Positions 10,902 to 19,067 of a stretch of DNA of 64,000 bases are shown in pieces. Position 1 is the first letter of the stretch. The number at the start of each line of letters is the position of its first letter. The translations under genes were made by a program, and so were the position numbers. Source of the stretch: Tsuneonella mangrovi (GTDB lineage: Bacteria > Pseudomonadota > Alphaproteobacteria > Sphingomonadales > Sphingomonadaceae); the NCBI RefSeq assembly GCF_002269345.1, contig NZ_CP022889.1, positions 186,001-250,000 of the forward strand. Direction: 5' to 3'. Under the pieces are notes generated by a model. The model was not told the DNA's origin. It did no database searches and saw only the letters and a program-made list of their open reading frames with translations.

Positions 10902-11978
10902 TTGGCCGAATTCCCGGCGCATCCCGATGCGATAACACCGCATTGGCTCACGGATTGCCTCGTTAATGCGGGATTTGGAAACGACGTGCGCGTTTCAACC
11001 CTTAGTTGGGAGCCGATCGGGACGGGCCAGGTCGGTGACAGCGTCCGCTTGAGCCTCGAATATGCGACCGGATCAGGGCCTGCCACGCTTGCCGCGAAAC
11101 TCCCTGCCGCAGACCAGACGAGCAGGCAGACAGCGGCGATGTTCGGCCTCTATGCCAAGGAGGTGTCCTTTTATCGGGAGATCGCACCTACCCTAGGAGT
11201 GCGGACGCCACGCGTCTACGCTGCAGAGGTGGACGATGGGGGGGATGCGTTCATCCTGCTGTTCGAAGATCTCGCGCCAGCTCGCCAGGGGGACCAGATT
11301 GCCGGTTGCACTTTGGTCGATGCCCGCGAGGCCGTGCGTCAGGCCGCGGCGATCCATGCACCGAGCTGGAACCGCGCCGAACTGGTCGATCTTGATTGGA
11401 TCCAGACCAAGCCCGCGGTTACGGCGCAGGTGAAGGCACTCTATCCGCAAGCGCAGGCGATATTTGCCGAGCGATACGCGGACACGCTCGAGCCGGAACT
11501 GATGGAGGTTTGCACCGCACTTGCCGAAGTGCATGAGAACTGGTTCGTGCGCCAGCCAGGCGATCGTTGCATTATTCACGGCGACTTCCGGCTCGACAAC
11601 ATGCTGTTCGATATCGGGGGAGGGCGCGAGCCGATCGCGGTGCTCGATTGGCAGACCATCGCAGTCGGGAGCGGGCTGACCGACATCGGCTATTTCCTCG
11701 GGTGCGGGATCGGAGACGAGCTGCGCCGAGCGGCGGAAGGCGAATTGCTCGATCTGTACTGCGCCGAGATGACCGGCCGGGGCGTCCCGCTCGAACGCGA
11801 TGCAATCTGGGACGACTATCGCCTTGGCGCGCTCCACGGGGTGTCGACCGCGGTGTTCAGTGCGGCGTTCGTCGAGCGGACCGAGCGGGGTGACGCCAAT
11901 TTCCTGTCGATGGCGCGCGGTGCCTGCGCGCTGGCGCTCGAACATGACAGCATCGGCCTGCTGGCCGGGAGAGGATAG
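10902..11978 (+). CDS. Aminoglycoside-phosphotransferase-type (APH/EcKinase-like) kinase
   Basis: A 358-residue small-molecule kinase-like protein. Brenner's motif 'HGDFRLDNMLFDI' (catalytic Asp, metal Asn) and the downstream 'AVLDWQTIAVGSGLTDIGYF' (DFG-equivalent DWQ) are intact, as is the N-lobe pattern 'WEPIGTGQVGDSVRL'. The start is TTG 10,902, directly after an in-frame stop, with GAGAGG about 8 nt upstream. The substrate is unknown; relatives are annotated as phosphotransferases and are frequent in sphingomonads and mycobacteria near lipid or xenobiotic catabolism genes. It lies 2 nt before the next gene and is almost certainly cotranscribed with it. Confidence 0.85.
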   Translation: MAEFPAHPDAITPHWLTDCLVNAGFGNDVRVSTLSWEPIGTGQVGDSVRLSLEYATGSGPATLAAKLPAADQTSRQTAAMFGLYAKEVSFYREIAPTLGVRTPRVYAAEVDDGGDAFILLFEDLAPARQGDQIAGCTLVDAREAVRQAAAIHAPSWNRAELVDLDWIQTKPAVTAQVKALYPQAQAIFAERYADTLEPELMEVCTALAEVHENWFVRQPGDRCIIHGDFRLDNMLFDIGGGREPIAVLDWQTIAVGSGLTDIGYFLGCGIGDELRRAAEGELLDLYCAEMTGRGVPLERDAIWDDYRLGALHGVSTAVFSAAFVERTERGDANFLSMARGACALALEHDSIGLLAGRG

Positions 11979-11980
11979 CG

Positions 11981-13048
11981 ATGACGTTGAGCAAGGGAGA
12001 CGATTTCCCGATTCACCAGACGCCCGAACCGGTCGCCTATTCGGGGACCGACCGCAATTTCTACGATCGCTATTTCTTCAATGGCTACGCGCCCGACGGC
12101 TCGGGCTTCTTCGCGGTAGCATTCGGCGTCTATCCGCATCTCGATGTGTGCGATGCCCACTTCTGCGCGATCCGCGGCGACACACAGTATTGCCTCCACG
12201 CCAGCCGCAAGCTCGCGATGGAGCGAATGGACCTCGCATGCGGGCCAATCCGGATAGAAGTGATCGAACCGCTCAAGAGCCTGCGGGTGATCGTCGACGG
12301 AGAGGGCATTTCCGCCGACATCACTTTCACCGGCCGGGCCTTCCCGATCGAGGAGCCGCGTTTCGTTTGGCGCGTGGGGCCGCGCACGGTGATGGACTAC
12401 ACGCGCCTCACCCAGAACGGGCATTACACCGGCTGGATCGAGATCGATGGCGAGCGGATCGATCTGGCCGATGGCACCACGGGTACGCGCGATCGCAGCT
12501 GGGGCGTGCGTCCGATCGGCGCGTCTGATCCGCAAGGCGGAGGGATCGGCCAGTTCTTTTGGCAATGGACCCCGGTGAACCTACCGTCGCGCAGCCTGTT
12601 CTTCCACCTCAACGCCCATGCCGACGGCACGCCGTGGAACACCCGTGCGGTGATCGCACCCGACGGGGAGGGGCCTGGCGGGTTCACGGAAAGCGAACGC
12701 GCGACGATGGATGCACCTGCTGCCCAAGGCACTCGCTGGCCCGGATCGGGGACACTGACTATCGGTGAGGAGCGATTCACCTTCGAGCCGGTCGGCCGGT
12801 TCCAGATGCGCGGGTTGGGCTATACCTCACCCAAGTGGGGCCACGGGCTCGATCATGGCGAATTGGACATCGAGCGAGAGGATCTAGACCTTGCCGCACT
12901 CAATCCGGTCCAGATCGACAATCTCCACGTGCAAATGATCTGCAAGGTCACCGGGCCTGATGGCGAGACGGGAATCGGCGGTTTCGAGCAGCTCGCAATC
13001 GGGCCGTACGCACCACTCGGCCTGACAGATATTATCGACCCAGCCTAA
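11981..13048 (+). CDS. Uncharacterised 355-residue protein paired with the phosphotransferase
   Basis: I do not recognise a function. The protein is soluble, without signal peptide, rich in beta-strand patterns and aromatic residues ('YDRYFFNGYAPDGSGFFA', 'NGHYTGWIEIDGERIDL', 'TRDRSWGVRPIG', 'FFWQWTPVN'). The 'TRDRSWGVRP' element recalls proteins with a duplicated lipocalin-like fold (AttH/CrtC type), as seen in several DUF families, but this is a weak resemblance. It follows the phosphotransferase gene by 2 nt, so the two probably act on the same pathway. It ends convergently with the aldo/keto reductase gene, the stop regions overlapping by 4 nt. Confidence 0.7.
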   Translation: MTLSKGDDFPIHQTPEPVAYSGTDRNFYDRYFFNGYAPDGSGFFAVAFGVYPHLDVCDAHFCAIRGDTQYCLHASRKLAMERMDLACGPIRIEVIEPLKSLRVIVDGEGISADITFTGRAFPIEEPRFVWRVGPRTVMDYTRLTQNGHYTGWIEIDGERIDLADGTTGTRDRSWGVRPIGASDPQGGGIGQFFWQWTPVNLPSRSLFFHLNAHADGTPWNTRAVIAPDGEGPGGFTESERATMDAPAAQGTRWPGSGTLTIGEERFTFEPVGRFQMRGLGYTSPKWGHGLDHGELDIEREDLDLAALNPVQIDNLHVQMICKVTGPDGETGIGGFEQLAIGPYAPLGLTDIIDPA

Positions 13049-13983
13049 GCGGCGTTTGTCAGGCGCTCCATCTGGTTGTCCGACAAGTTCAACTTGGTGA
13101 ATTCGAGCAGTGTCGCGAGCTGGCTAGCGTTGCGTGCGCTGGCGATCGGTGCGCCGATACCGGGCTGTCTCAGCAACCACGCAAGGGCGATTGCCGACAG
13201 GGTGGCGCCCGTCTCTGCAGCGATCTCGTCCATCACTGCAATCACTTGCGGACCATGCTCTGCGGCCAGGCCTTTTACCCGTCCGCCGCGGCTCGACTTG
13301 GCGTAGTCTTCCTCGGTCCGGTATTTGCCCGTCAGGTAGCCCGCGGCGAGCCCGAAGAACGGCAGCATCGCAATACCGTGAGTAATGCAGAGTTCCTGCA
13401 GCTCGGGGCCGTATTCGCTGCGCACGACGAGGTTGTACTGGTTCTGGAGTGCCGAAAACGGCATCGCGCCGTTTGATTTTGCGACCTTCAACGCAGCGGT
13501 GAGGCGGTCGGCGTTGAAATTCGATGCGCCCAGCGCGCGCACCTTGCCGGATTTCGCGGCACCATCAAAGGCGCTTACAATCTCGTCGACCGGCAGGTCG
13601 TCGAAATCGCGATGGGCGTAGAAAAGATCCACGTAGTCGGTGCGCAGCCGCTCGAGCGAGGCGTCGAGCGACGTGAGCACCCGCTCGGGCTCGTAAAGTT
13701 CCTTGCCGCCGAGCATCCCCGTCTTGGTGTGGATCTTCATGTCGGAACGAACCCCACGCGATTGTATCCACTGGCCGATGAATGCTTCGGATTCGCCACC
13801 CTTGTGGCCGGGGATCCATGCCGAATAGGCGTCGGCCGTGTCGATCATCCGGCCACCGGCCTCGTAGAAAGCGTCGAGCACGGCCAGACCTTCGTCGCCC
13901 TTCGCTGTCCAGCCGAATACGTTGCCGCCAAGCACCAGCGGAACACCTGCAATGAAGTTGGGCTGCGTCATCTGCTCATCCAT
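13045..13983 (-). CDS. Aldo/keto reductase
   Basis: A 312-residue NAD(P)H-dependent oxidoreductase of the AKR TIM-barrel superfamily. The tetrad is visible: Asp and Tyr in 'MIDTADAYSAW', Lys in 'IHTKTGM', His in 'FYAHRDFDD'. Nucleotide-binding elements follow ('ALGASNFNADRL', 'NQYNL', 'GIGAPIASARNASQL'). ATG 13,983 overlaps the upstream acetyltransferase gene by 8 nt; ATG 13,971 is an alternative with a similar Shine-Dalgarno. The substrate cannot be predicted from the sequence. It is the last gene of the ribH-GNAT-AKR minus-strand operon. Confidence 0.9.
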   Translation of the reverse strand: MDEQMTQPNFIAGVPLVLGGNVFGWTAKGDEGLAVLDAFYEAGGRMIDTADAYSAWIPGHKGGESEAFIGQWIQSRGVRSDMKIHTKTGMLGGKELYEPERVLTSLDASLERLRTDYVDLFYAHRDFDDLPVDEIVSAFDGAAKSGKVRALGASNFNADRLTAALKVAKSNGAMPFSALQNQYNLVVRSEYGPELQELCITHGIAMLPFFGLAAGYLTGKYRTEEDYAKSSRGGRVKGLAAEHGPQVIAVMDEIAAETGATLSAIALAWLLRQPGIGAPIASARNASQLATLLEFTKLNLSDNQMERLTNAA

Positions 13984-14524
13984 TTCCCTTGCGGCGCGCG
14001 CGCCATTGGTCTGCGGTTTGTCCCCACGCGTCGACAGTTGCCGTGTCGTATGGTGCAGGCAGCTGCGTGCGTCCCCTGTTTTTCGAGCCGAGCCGCTTGG
14101 CAAGCGCGATCGAGCGGACATTTTCAGGGTCGATGACGTGGATCACGTCATCCCACCCAAGTACGTCGAACACGTAGTCGAGCGAGGCGACCGCCGCTTC
14201 GTACGCGTAGCCTTTACCGGCGAACTCCTTTTTGATGCCCCAGCCGACCTCTTGGCCTGGCCAGCCTTCCGGCTCCCATGGGCCGACCCGGCCGACCCAA
14301 GCGCCGCTCGTGCGTTCGATTAACGAGAACATCGAATGACCGCGGATATCCCAGGCTCCGCGAAGGGCGGTGAGGATTCGCCAGGCCTGCGCACGCGGAC
14401 CATGCCCGCCGATAAAGCGCATCGTTTCCTCGTCTTCGGTCATCTCCGCAAAACCGTCGAGGTCGCTCGCCTCCGGCACGCGGAGCATCAGCCGCTCGGT
14501 GAAGAGGACCGGATATCCGTTCAT
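13976..14524 (-). CDS. GNAT-family N-acetyltransferase (RimJ/RimL type)
   Basis: A 182-residue acetyl-CoA-dependent acetyltransferase. It opens with the RimJ/RimL pattern '[20 protein letters not shown]', has '[18 protein letters not shown]' as the acetyl-CoA pyrophosphate-binding motif A (Q/RxxGxG/A form 'KEFAGKGYA'), and '[17 protein letters not shown]' as motif B. The acceptor may be a ribosomal protein, another protein N-terminus or a small molecule. The ATG at 14,524 overlaps the ribH stop by 4 nt, so the genes are translationally coupled. Confidence 0.88.
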   Translation of the reverse strand: MNGYPVLFTERLMLRVPEASDLDGFAEMTEDEETMRFIGGHGPRAQAWRILTALRGAWDIRGHSMFSLIERTSGAWVGRVGPWEPEGWPGQEVGWGIKKEFAGKGYAYEAAVASLDYVFDVLGWDDVIHVIDPENVRSIALAKRLGSKNRGRTQLPAPYDTATVDAWGQTADQWRARRKGNG

Positions 14525-14940
14525 GCGTATTGGTCGCGGATCGCCACCAAGGCCATTGCCGCCTTTGCCGCTTCGCCGCCCTTGTCCTTCTGCGCGGGGT
14601 CTGCGCGAACCAAGGCCTGGGCCTCGTTCTCGACCGTCAGGATGCCGTTGCCGATGGCGATCCCGTCCATCGTCAATGCCATGATCCCGCGGGCGCTTTC
14701 ACCCGCGACGATTTCGAAGTGGTAGGTTTCCCCGCGGATCACCACACCGATCGCGACAAAACCTTCATAGCGCCCGCTTTCCGCCGCAAGCGCGATCGCA
14801 GCGGGAATTTCGAGCGCTCCGGGCACCGTCACGACCTCGACCGCGTGGCCTTCCGCTTCAAGTGCCGCGCGGGCGCCTGCGATCAACTTGTCGTTGAGGT
14901 GTTCGTAGAATCGGGCTTCGACGATCAGGAAACGGGCCAA
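14521..14940 (-). CDS. ribH: 6,7-dimethyl-8-ribityllumazine synthase
   Basis: RibH (139 residues) condenses 5-amino-6-ribitylaminouracil with 3,4-dihydroxy-2-butanone 4-phosphate, the penultimate step of riboflavin synthesis. Motifs: '[14 protein letters not shown]', '[11 protein letters not shown]', '[20 protein letters not shown]', '[13 protein letters not shown]'. The start is TTG 14,940 ([10 protein letters not shown]), with GAGAGTGA upstream; no ATG fits. It stands apart from other rib genes, and no FMN riboswitch is visible upstream: the tRNA-Ser gene lies only 23 bp away. Confidence 0.95.
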   Translation of the reverse strand: MARFLIVEARFYEHLNDKLIAGARAALEAEGHAVEVVTVPGALEIPAAIALAAESGRYEGFVAIGVVIRGETYHFEIVAGESARGIMALTMDGIAIGNGILTVENEAQALVRADPAQKDKGGEAAKAAMALVAIRDQYA

Positions 14941-14963
14941 GGTCACTCTCCGGTTGGCGTTGT

Positions 14964-15053
14964 TGGCGGACAGGGTGGGATTCGAACCCACGGTGGGCTT
15001 GCACCCACGCCGGTTTTCAAGACCGGTGCATTCAACCGCTCTGCCACCTGTCC
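14964..15053 (-). tRNA. tRNA-Ser (anticodon UGA)
   Basis: The reverse strand folds as a class II tRNA: acceptor GGACAGG pairs with CCTGTCC, the anticodon stem CCGGT/ACCGG encloses loop CTTGAAA with anticodon TGA, a long variable arm follows, and the T-arm is 'GTGGGTTCGAATCCCAC'. The discriminator is G and CCA is encoded (14,964-14,966). UGA anticodon and long variable arm give tRNA-Ser decoding UCA-type codons. It is not selenocysteine tRNA, whose anticodon is UCA. Same strand as ribH. Confidence 0.96.
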
Positions 15054-15188
15054 GCTCGGCGCGGCGCTAGCCATCCAGGTTCGAGTTGTCACGCATTTGC
15101 GGCTGCTGAACCAATTAGCGGCAAAACGGTCGCGGATTGCCATGAATGGCGTTTGCCGGGTGCGGGCGCATATGACACAACACGGGAC

Positions 15189-16208
15189 ATGCGGTTCCGA
15201 TCCCTTTGTGCAGCGCTGGCGTTGGTTGCGGCGACGTCCTCGGCAGTACCCGCTGCTGCGCAAGACATGCCGTTCAGTTCGTATTTGCAGCTCCTGATTG
15301 CGAGAGCCCGCGCGGAAGGGGTCAGCGAGCCGACGATCCAGCGGATGACGGCAGACCTGACGCCGAACTACCGCGTGATCGACCTCGATCGCAACCAGCC
15401 CGGAACGCCGACCAGCACCGGATACCCGCTGCTGGCCCCGTATATCTCGCGCCACGTCGACAGTGCGCGGGTTGCAGGAGGGAGGGCGCAATACCAGGCG
15501 CTGGGGCCAATGCGGCAGCAAATCGAAGCCAAGTATGGCGTCCCAGTTCCGATCCTGATCGCAATCTGGGGGCACGAGACGAATTACGGCAGTTACACCG
15601 GCGAATTCGATCTCGCGCGTAGCCTCGCAACGCTGGCGTGGGAAGGGCGGCGGCGCGACCTGTTCGCGACCGAATTCGTCGACCTGCTCAAGATTGCCGA
15701 CATGGGGGTGTCGCGCGAAACTCTCGAGGGCAGCTGGGCGGGGGCGTTCGGCAATCCGCAGTTCCTGCCGAGCATCTACCTGCGGCTGGCGCAAGACGGT
15801 GACGGGGACGGGCACAAGGATATCTGGTCCAATCGGGCCGATACGCTCGCCTCGATCGCCAACTATTTCCGCGATGCCGGTTGGCGAAGGGGGCAGCCAT
15901 GGGGCGTGCGCGCATCGATCCCCGCCAACCTCGACTGGGCTGCGCTGAAGAGCCCGATGCGAGCCCCTGTGTGCCCGCGCGTCCACGAGCGCCATAGCAA
16001 GTGGAAGACCGTGGCGGAGTGGCGCAAGCTGGGGGTCACTCCGCAGGTTTACCTGCCCGATTCGACCATGACGTCGCTGTTCCAGCCCGACGGGCCGGGC
16101 GCGCCAGCATGGCTGTTAACGGCAAATTATCGGGTTATCCTCGAATATAACTGCTCGAACTACTACGCGATGAGTGTGGGGTTGCTTGCAGATGAGATTG
16201 CCCAATAA
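15189..16208 (+). CDS. Lytic murein transglycosylase, MltB family
   Basis: A 339-residue periplasmic enzyme that cleaves the MurNAc-GlcNAc bond of peptidoglycan with 1,6-anhydro product. A signal peptide occupies residues 1-24 (cleavage after 'VPAAA'). The SLT_2/MltB domain contains the catalytic Glu 130 in 'AIWGHETNYGSYTG', then 'GSWAGAFGNPQFLPS' and 'DGDGDGHKDIWSN', all typical of MltB. No C-terminal peptidoglycan-binding domain and no lipobox are present, so it should be soluble. ATG 15,189 is used; the Shine-Dalgarno is weak. It overlaps the next gene by 17 nt. Confidence 0.94.
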   Translation: MRFRSLCAALALVAATSSAVPAAAQDMPFSSYLQLLIARARAEGVSEPTIQRMTADLTPNYRVIDLDRNQPGTPTSTGYPLLAPYISRHVDSARVAGGRAQYQALGPMRQQIEAKYGVPVPILIAIWGHETNYGSYTGEFDLARSLATLAWEGRRRDLFATEFVDLLKIADMGVSRETLEGSWAGAFGNPQFLPSIYLRLAQDGDGDGHKDIWSNRADTLASIANYFRDAGWRRGQPWGVRASIPANLDWAALKSPMRAPVCPRVHERHSKWKTVAEWRKLGVTPQVYLPDSTMTSLFQPDGPGAPAWLLTANYRVILEYNCSNYYAMSVGLLADEIAQ

Positions 16209-17235
16209 GCCTTTTTCAGCCGCTGCGGTCGCCTGTCTGAGCCTTGCCCTTGCCGGGTGCGGGGCCGCCGGAGGCGCAGATCAGCTTGCCAGCGCATCGG
16301 ATGGAGCCGCAAGCGTTCCGGTCAACGGACCAGCCGCCGACTATCCGATGGTGCTTGGCAAACCTTTCACCGTCGATGGCGAGACCTATACGCCTGCCGA
16401 TACGCTCAATTACGACCGCGTCGGTTATGCGTCGATCGATCAGGGGCACGGCATCACGGCGGCCAACAAGACGCTGCCGCTGCCCTCCTACATTGAAGTG
16501 ACTTCGCTCGATTCGGGCAAGACTATCCTCGTTCGCGTCGAGCGCCGCGGGCCGATGACCGGTGCCCGGTTGATCTCGCTTTCGCCGGAAGCAGCTAGCC
16601 AGTTGGGCATTTCTGACGATGCACCGGTCCGTGTTCGCCGGGTCAATCCGCCTGAAGTCGAGCGGGCCGAGCTTCGCGCCGGGCAACCCGCGCCCGAACG
16701 GATGGAGACGCCCAAGTCGCTGGTCGCAGTCTTACGCCAGAAGCTGCCGGCTCAGGGTGATGCCAGCTTACGCAGCGCTGTTGCGCAAGAGGACCAACCT
16801 GATCCCGTCGCAGTTGCCAGCGCGGCACCGCGGCCGACACCCGCGCCGATTGCGGCTCCCGTAGCAGGTGCCAACCCATCTCGAACTGCGGCGTCGGCCT
16901 ATCCGCTCGCCCCGATCAACTCTTCGAACGCACTTGCTCAGGTGGCGGCTCGCGTCGCGGACAAGCCAGAGGCGCACGCCAGCGCTCCGCCAACGGTTGT
17001 CGCACCCCGTGTGGTCGAAGCGGCGCAGGACGGATTCGTAATCCAGGCGGGTACTTTTGCCGACAAATCCAATGCCGACCGCGCGGCGGGCTCGCTCGGC
17101 GGTTTCATCAGTCGGTCTGGCAAGTACTACCGGGTCCGGACCGGCCCCTACGCAACCCGTGGACAGGCCGAGGCGGCCCTCGTCAAGGTGCAGGCCGCGG
17201 GCTATAGCGACGCGCGAGTATTCACTGCAGGTTGA
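16192..17235 (+). CDS. RlpA-like SPOR-domain lipoprotein, catalytic segment degenerate
   Basis: A 347-residue lipoprotein: signal with lipobox 'LALAGC', a double-psi beta-barrel of the RlpA type (about 50-165), a Pro/Ala-rich linker, and a C-terminal SPOR domain starting 'GFVIQAGTFADKSNADRAA', which in this family binds denuded glycan strands at the division site. RlpA proteins carry a conserved block between 'GxAS' and 'TAAHKTLP' and the motif 'NDRGP'. Here that block is missing, 'TAAH' reads 'TAAN' and 'NDRGP' reads 'ERRGP', so the His and Asp required in active RlpA are both lost. Probably a structural or regulatory septal protein, not a transglycosylase. ATG 16,192 overlaps the upstream gene. 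Confidence 0.85.
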   Translation: MRLPNKPFSAAAVACLSLALAGCGAAGGADQLASASDGAASVPVNGPAADYPMVLGKPFTVDGETYTPADTLNYDRVGYASIDQGHGITAANKTLPLPSYIEVTSLDSGKTILVRVERRGPMTGARLISLSPEAASQLGISDDAPVRVRRVNPPEVERAELRAGQPAPERMETPKSLVAVLRQKLPAQGDASLRSAVAQEDQPDPVAVASAAPRPTPAPIAAPVAGANPSRTAASAYPLAPINSSNALAQVAARVADKPEAHASAPPTVVAPRVVEAAQDGFVIQAGTFADKSNADRAAGSLGGFISRSGKYYRVRTGPYATRGQAEAALVKVQAAGYSDARVFTAG

Positions 17236-17268
17236 TCCGCCGGTTCCCGCCCGGCGGCGGGAGTTCGC

Positions 17269-18429
17269 TTGAGAGGCCTTATCCGTTCGCTGATTGCCGT
17301 GTTGGCGATCCTGCTGTCTCCAATTTCAGTGCCGGTGCGCGCTGCGATCGAACCTGCAATACCATCGGTCGAAGATGCGCCGATCGCGCTGCTGGTCGAC
17401 GTGTCGTCGGGCCAGACGCTTTACTCTCGCGAAGCCGACCGACGCTTCGTGCCCGCATCGATGACCAAGGTCATGACCGTAATGGTCGCCTTCGACCTGA
17501 TCGATTCGGGTAAGGTCTCGCCCAACCGCGTGCTGACCATGAGCGATGCCGCTTACAAGGAGTGGCATGGCGTCGGCTCGACCATGTTCCTCGAACATCG
17601 CCAGCAAGTAACGGTCGACCAGTTGTTACACGGGATCACGACGGTTTCCGCCAACGACGGAGCTATCGTGTTGGCGGAAGGCCTTGCCGGGTCGGTCGAC
17701 AAATGGGTTGCGATGATGAACGCTACCGCGCGTCGCATCGGGATGCACGACAGCCATTATGGCCGCCCCAACGGCTGGATGGATGACGGGCAGACGTTTG
17801 TGACCGCGCACGATCTTGCCCTGCTGGCGAGTGCGATGATCCGTCAGCATCCCGAGCTCTATCACCGCTACTTCGGGCACCGCGAGTTCGACTTCAACGG
17901 ACTGCACCAATACAATCACGACCCGGTGACCGGGATCGTGAAGGGGGCGGACGGGATCAAGACCGGGTTCACCAACCAGGCCGGTTACGGCTTCCTCGGC
18001 AGCGCCGAACGCGACGGCCAGCGACTGGTGATGGTGGTGGCTAATGCGCCGACCGGGCGGGCGCGAAATCGCGCATCGAGGGAATTGCTCGAATGGGGAT
18101 TCGACGCGTTCGATCACCGCAAGTTTTTCGCCAACGGGGCACAGGTAGGCTCGGCGCGGGTGCAGAATGGCAGCGCGAGTTCGGTCGGTCTCGCGGTGCA
18201 AGGTCCAGTGACGGTCGCCCTGCCGAAGGGAAGCGATCCCAAGGTTCGACTGGCTATCCGCTACCAAGGGCCGTTGAGGGCGCCGATCGACAAGGGTGAG
18301 GAAGTAGCCGAACTGACGATCAAGGTTGACGGAATGCCGATCTCGGCGGTGCCCCTCATCGCGACCCGGACCGTTGGCAAGGCCGGAATATTCCGTCGTC
18401 TCGTAAACGGCGTTGCGGGGCTGTTTTGA
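17269..18429 (+). CDS. D-alanyl-D-alanine carboxypeptidase (PBP5/6, serine S11)
   Basis: A 386-residue low-molecular-weight penicillin-binding protein that trims the terminal D-Ala from peptidoglycan stem peptides. The signal peptide ends near residue 25 ('VPVRA'). Active-site motifs are intact: SMTK at 64-67, SAN at 127-129, KTG at 231-233. The C-terminal PBP5-like domain (about 275-375) and a final amphipathic helix 'KAGIFRRLVNGVAGLF' suit membrane attachment. The start is TTG 17,269 with GGGAG 6-7 nt upstream. It lies in the envelope run MltB - RlpA-like - DD-carboxypeptidase and overlaps tmk. Confidence 0.95.
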   Translation: MRGLIRSLIAVLAILLSPISVPVRAAIEPAIPSVEDAPIALLVDVSSGQTLYSREADRRFVPASMTKVMTVMVAFDLIDSGKVSPNRVLTMSDAAYKEWHGVGSTMFLEHRQQVTVDQLLHGITTVSANDGAIVLAEGLAGSVDKWVAMMNATARRIGMHDSHYGRPNGWMDDGQTFVTAHDLALLASAMIRQHPELYHRYFGHREFDFNGLHQYNHDPVTGIVKGADGIKTGFTNQAGYGFLGSAERDGQRLVMVVANAPTGRARNRASRELLEWGFDAFDHRKFFANGAQVGSARVQNGSASSVGLAVQGPVTVALPKGSDPKVRLAIRYQGPLRAPIDKGEEVAELTIKVDGMPISAVPLIATRTVGKAGIFRRLVNGVAGLF

Positions 18430-19067
18430 TGGCGCGCGGGCGGTTCATCGCACTGGAAGGTGGGGAGGGGTCGGGAAAATCGACCCAGGCCCAGATGCTG
18501 GTCGATTCATTGGTGGCGCGCGGGCTCGATGTCGATCTGACCCGTGAACCGGGAGGAACTCCCGGAGCCGAAGCGATCCGAGCGTTGCTGCTCGACCCGC
18601 CGGGGGAGGGGTGGGGACCGGAAGCCGAGGCTTTGCTGTTCGCGGCCGCGCGCTCTGATCACGTCGCCCGGCTCATCCGCCCTGCACTCGAATCTGGGCG
18701 CTGGGTCGTATGCGACCGGTTCGTCGATTCGAGCCGCGCCTACCAGGGTGGTGCGGGGGGTGTGGGCGACGAAGCCGTGCAAGCCCTCCACCGGATTGGA
18801 AGCGGCGGCTTGCGACCGGACCTCGTGCTGCTGATCTCCGTCGATCCGGCAACGGTCGCCTCGCGACTCCGCCAGCGCGACGGTGCATCGAGCGATGCGA
18901 TCGGCGGACGCGGAGAGGCCTATCACGCTGCCGTCGCTCAAACATTCGCGGCGATGGCCTCCGCCGACCCGGAAGGGTTCGCGATCGTTGACGGAAATGG
19001 CACCCCGGCTCAGGTCCATGAGCGGATTATGGCCGTCATCGCGCCCTTCCTGGACGAAGCATCGTGA
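18429..19067 (+). CDS. tmk: Thymidylate kinase
   Basis: Tmk (212 residues) phosphorylates dTMP to dTDP. The P-loop 'ALEGGEGSGKSTQAQ', 'LTREPGGTPGAEAIR', the DR motif in 'VVCDRFVDSSRAYQG' and the LID region 'RLRQRDGASSDAI' are all visible. ATG 18,429 shares its A with the TGA of the preceding carboxypeptidase gene (TGATG); TTG 18,426 is an alternative. It is followed with a 4-nt overlap by holB, the usual tmk-holB pairing. Confidence 0.96.
   Translation: MARGRFIALEGGEGSGKSTQAQMLVDSLVARGLDVDLTREPGGTPGAEAIRALLLDPPGEGWGPEAEALLFAAARSDHVARLIRPALESGRWVVCDRFVDSSRAYQGGAGGVGDEAVQALHRIGSGGLRPDLVLLISVDPATVASRLRQRDGASSDAIGGRGEAYHAAVAQTFAAMASADPEGFAIVDGNGTPAQVHERIMAVIAPFLDEAS

Noticed and set aside
14964-15053. 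tRNA with UGA in the anticodon loop as a selenocysteine tRNA
   Set aside because: The anticodon itself is UGA (serine); selenocysteine tRNA has anticodon UCA and a longer acceptor stem.
14941-15190. Possible FMN riboswitch upstream of ribH
   Set aside because: Only 23 bp separate ribH from the tRNA-Ser gene, too short for the conserved FMN aptamer, and none of its motifs is present.
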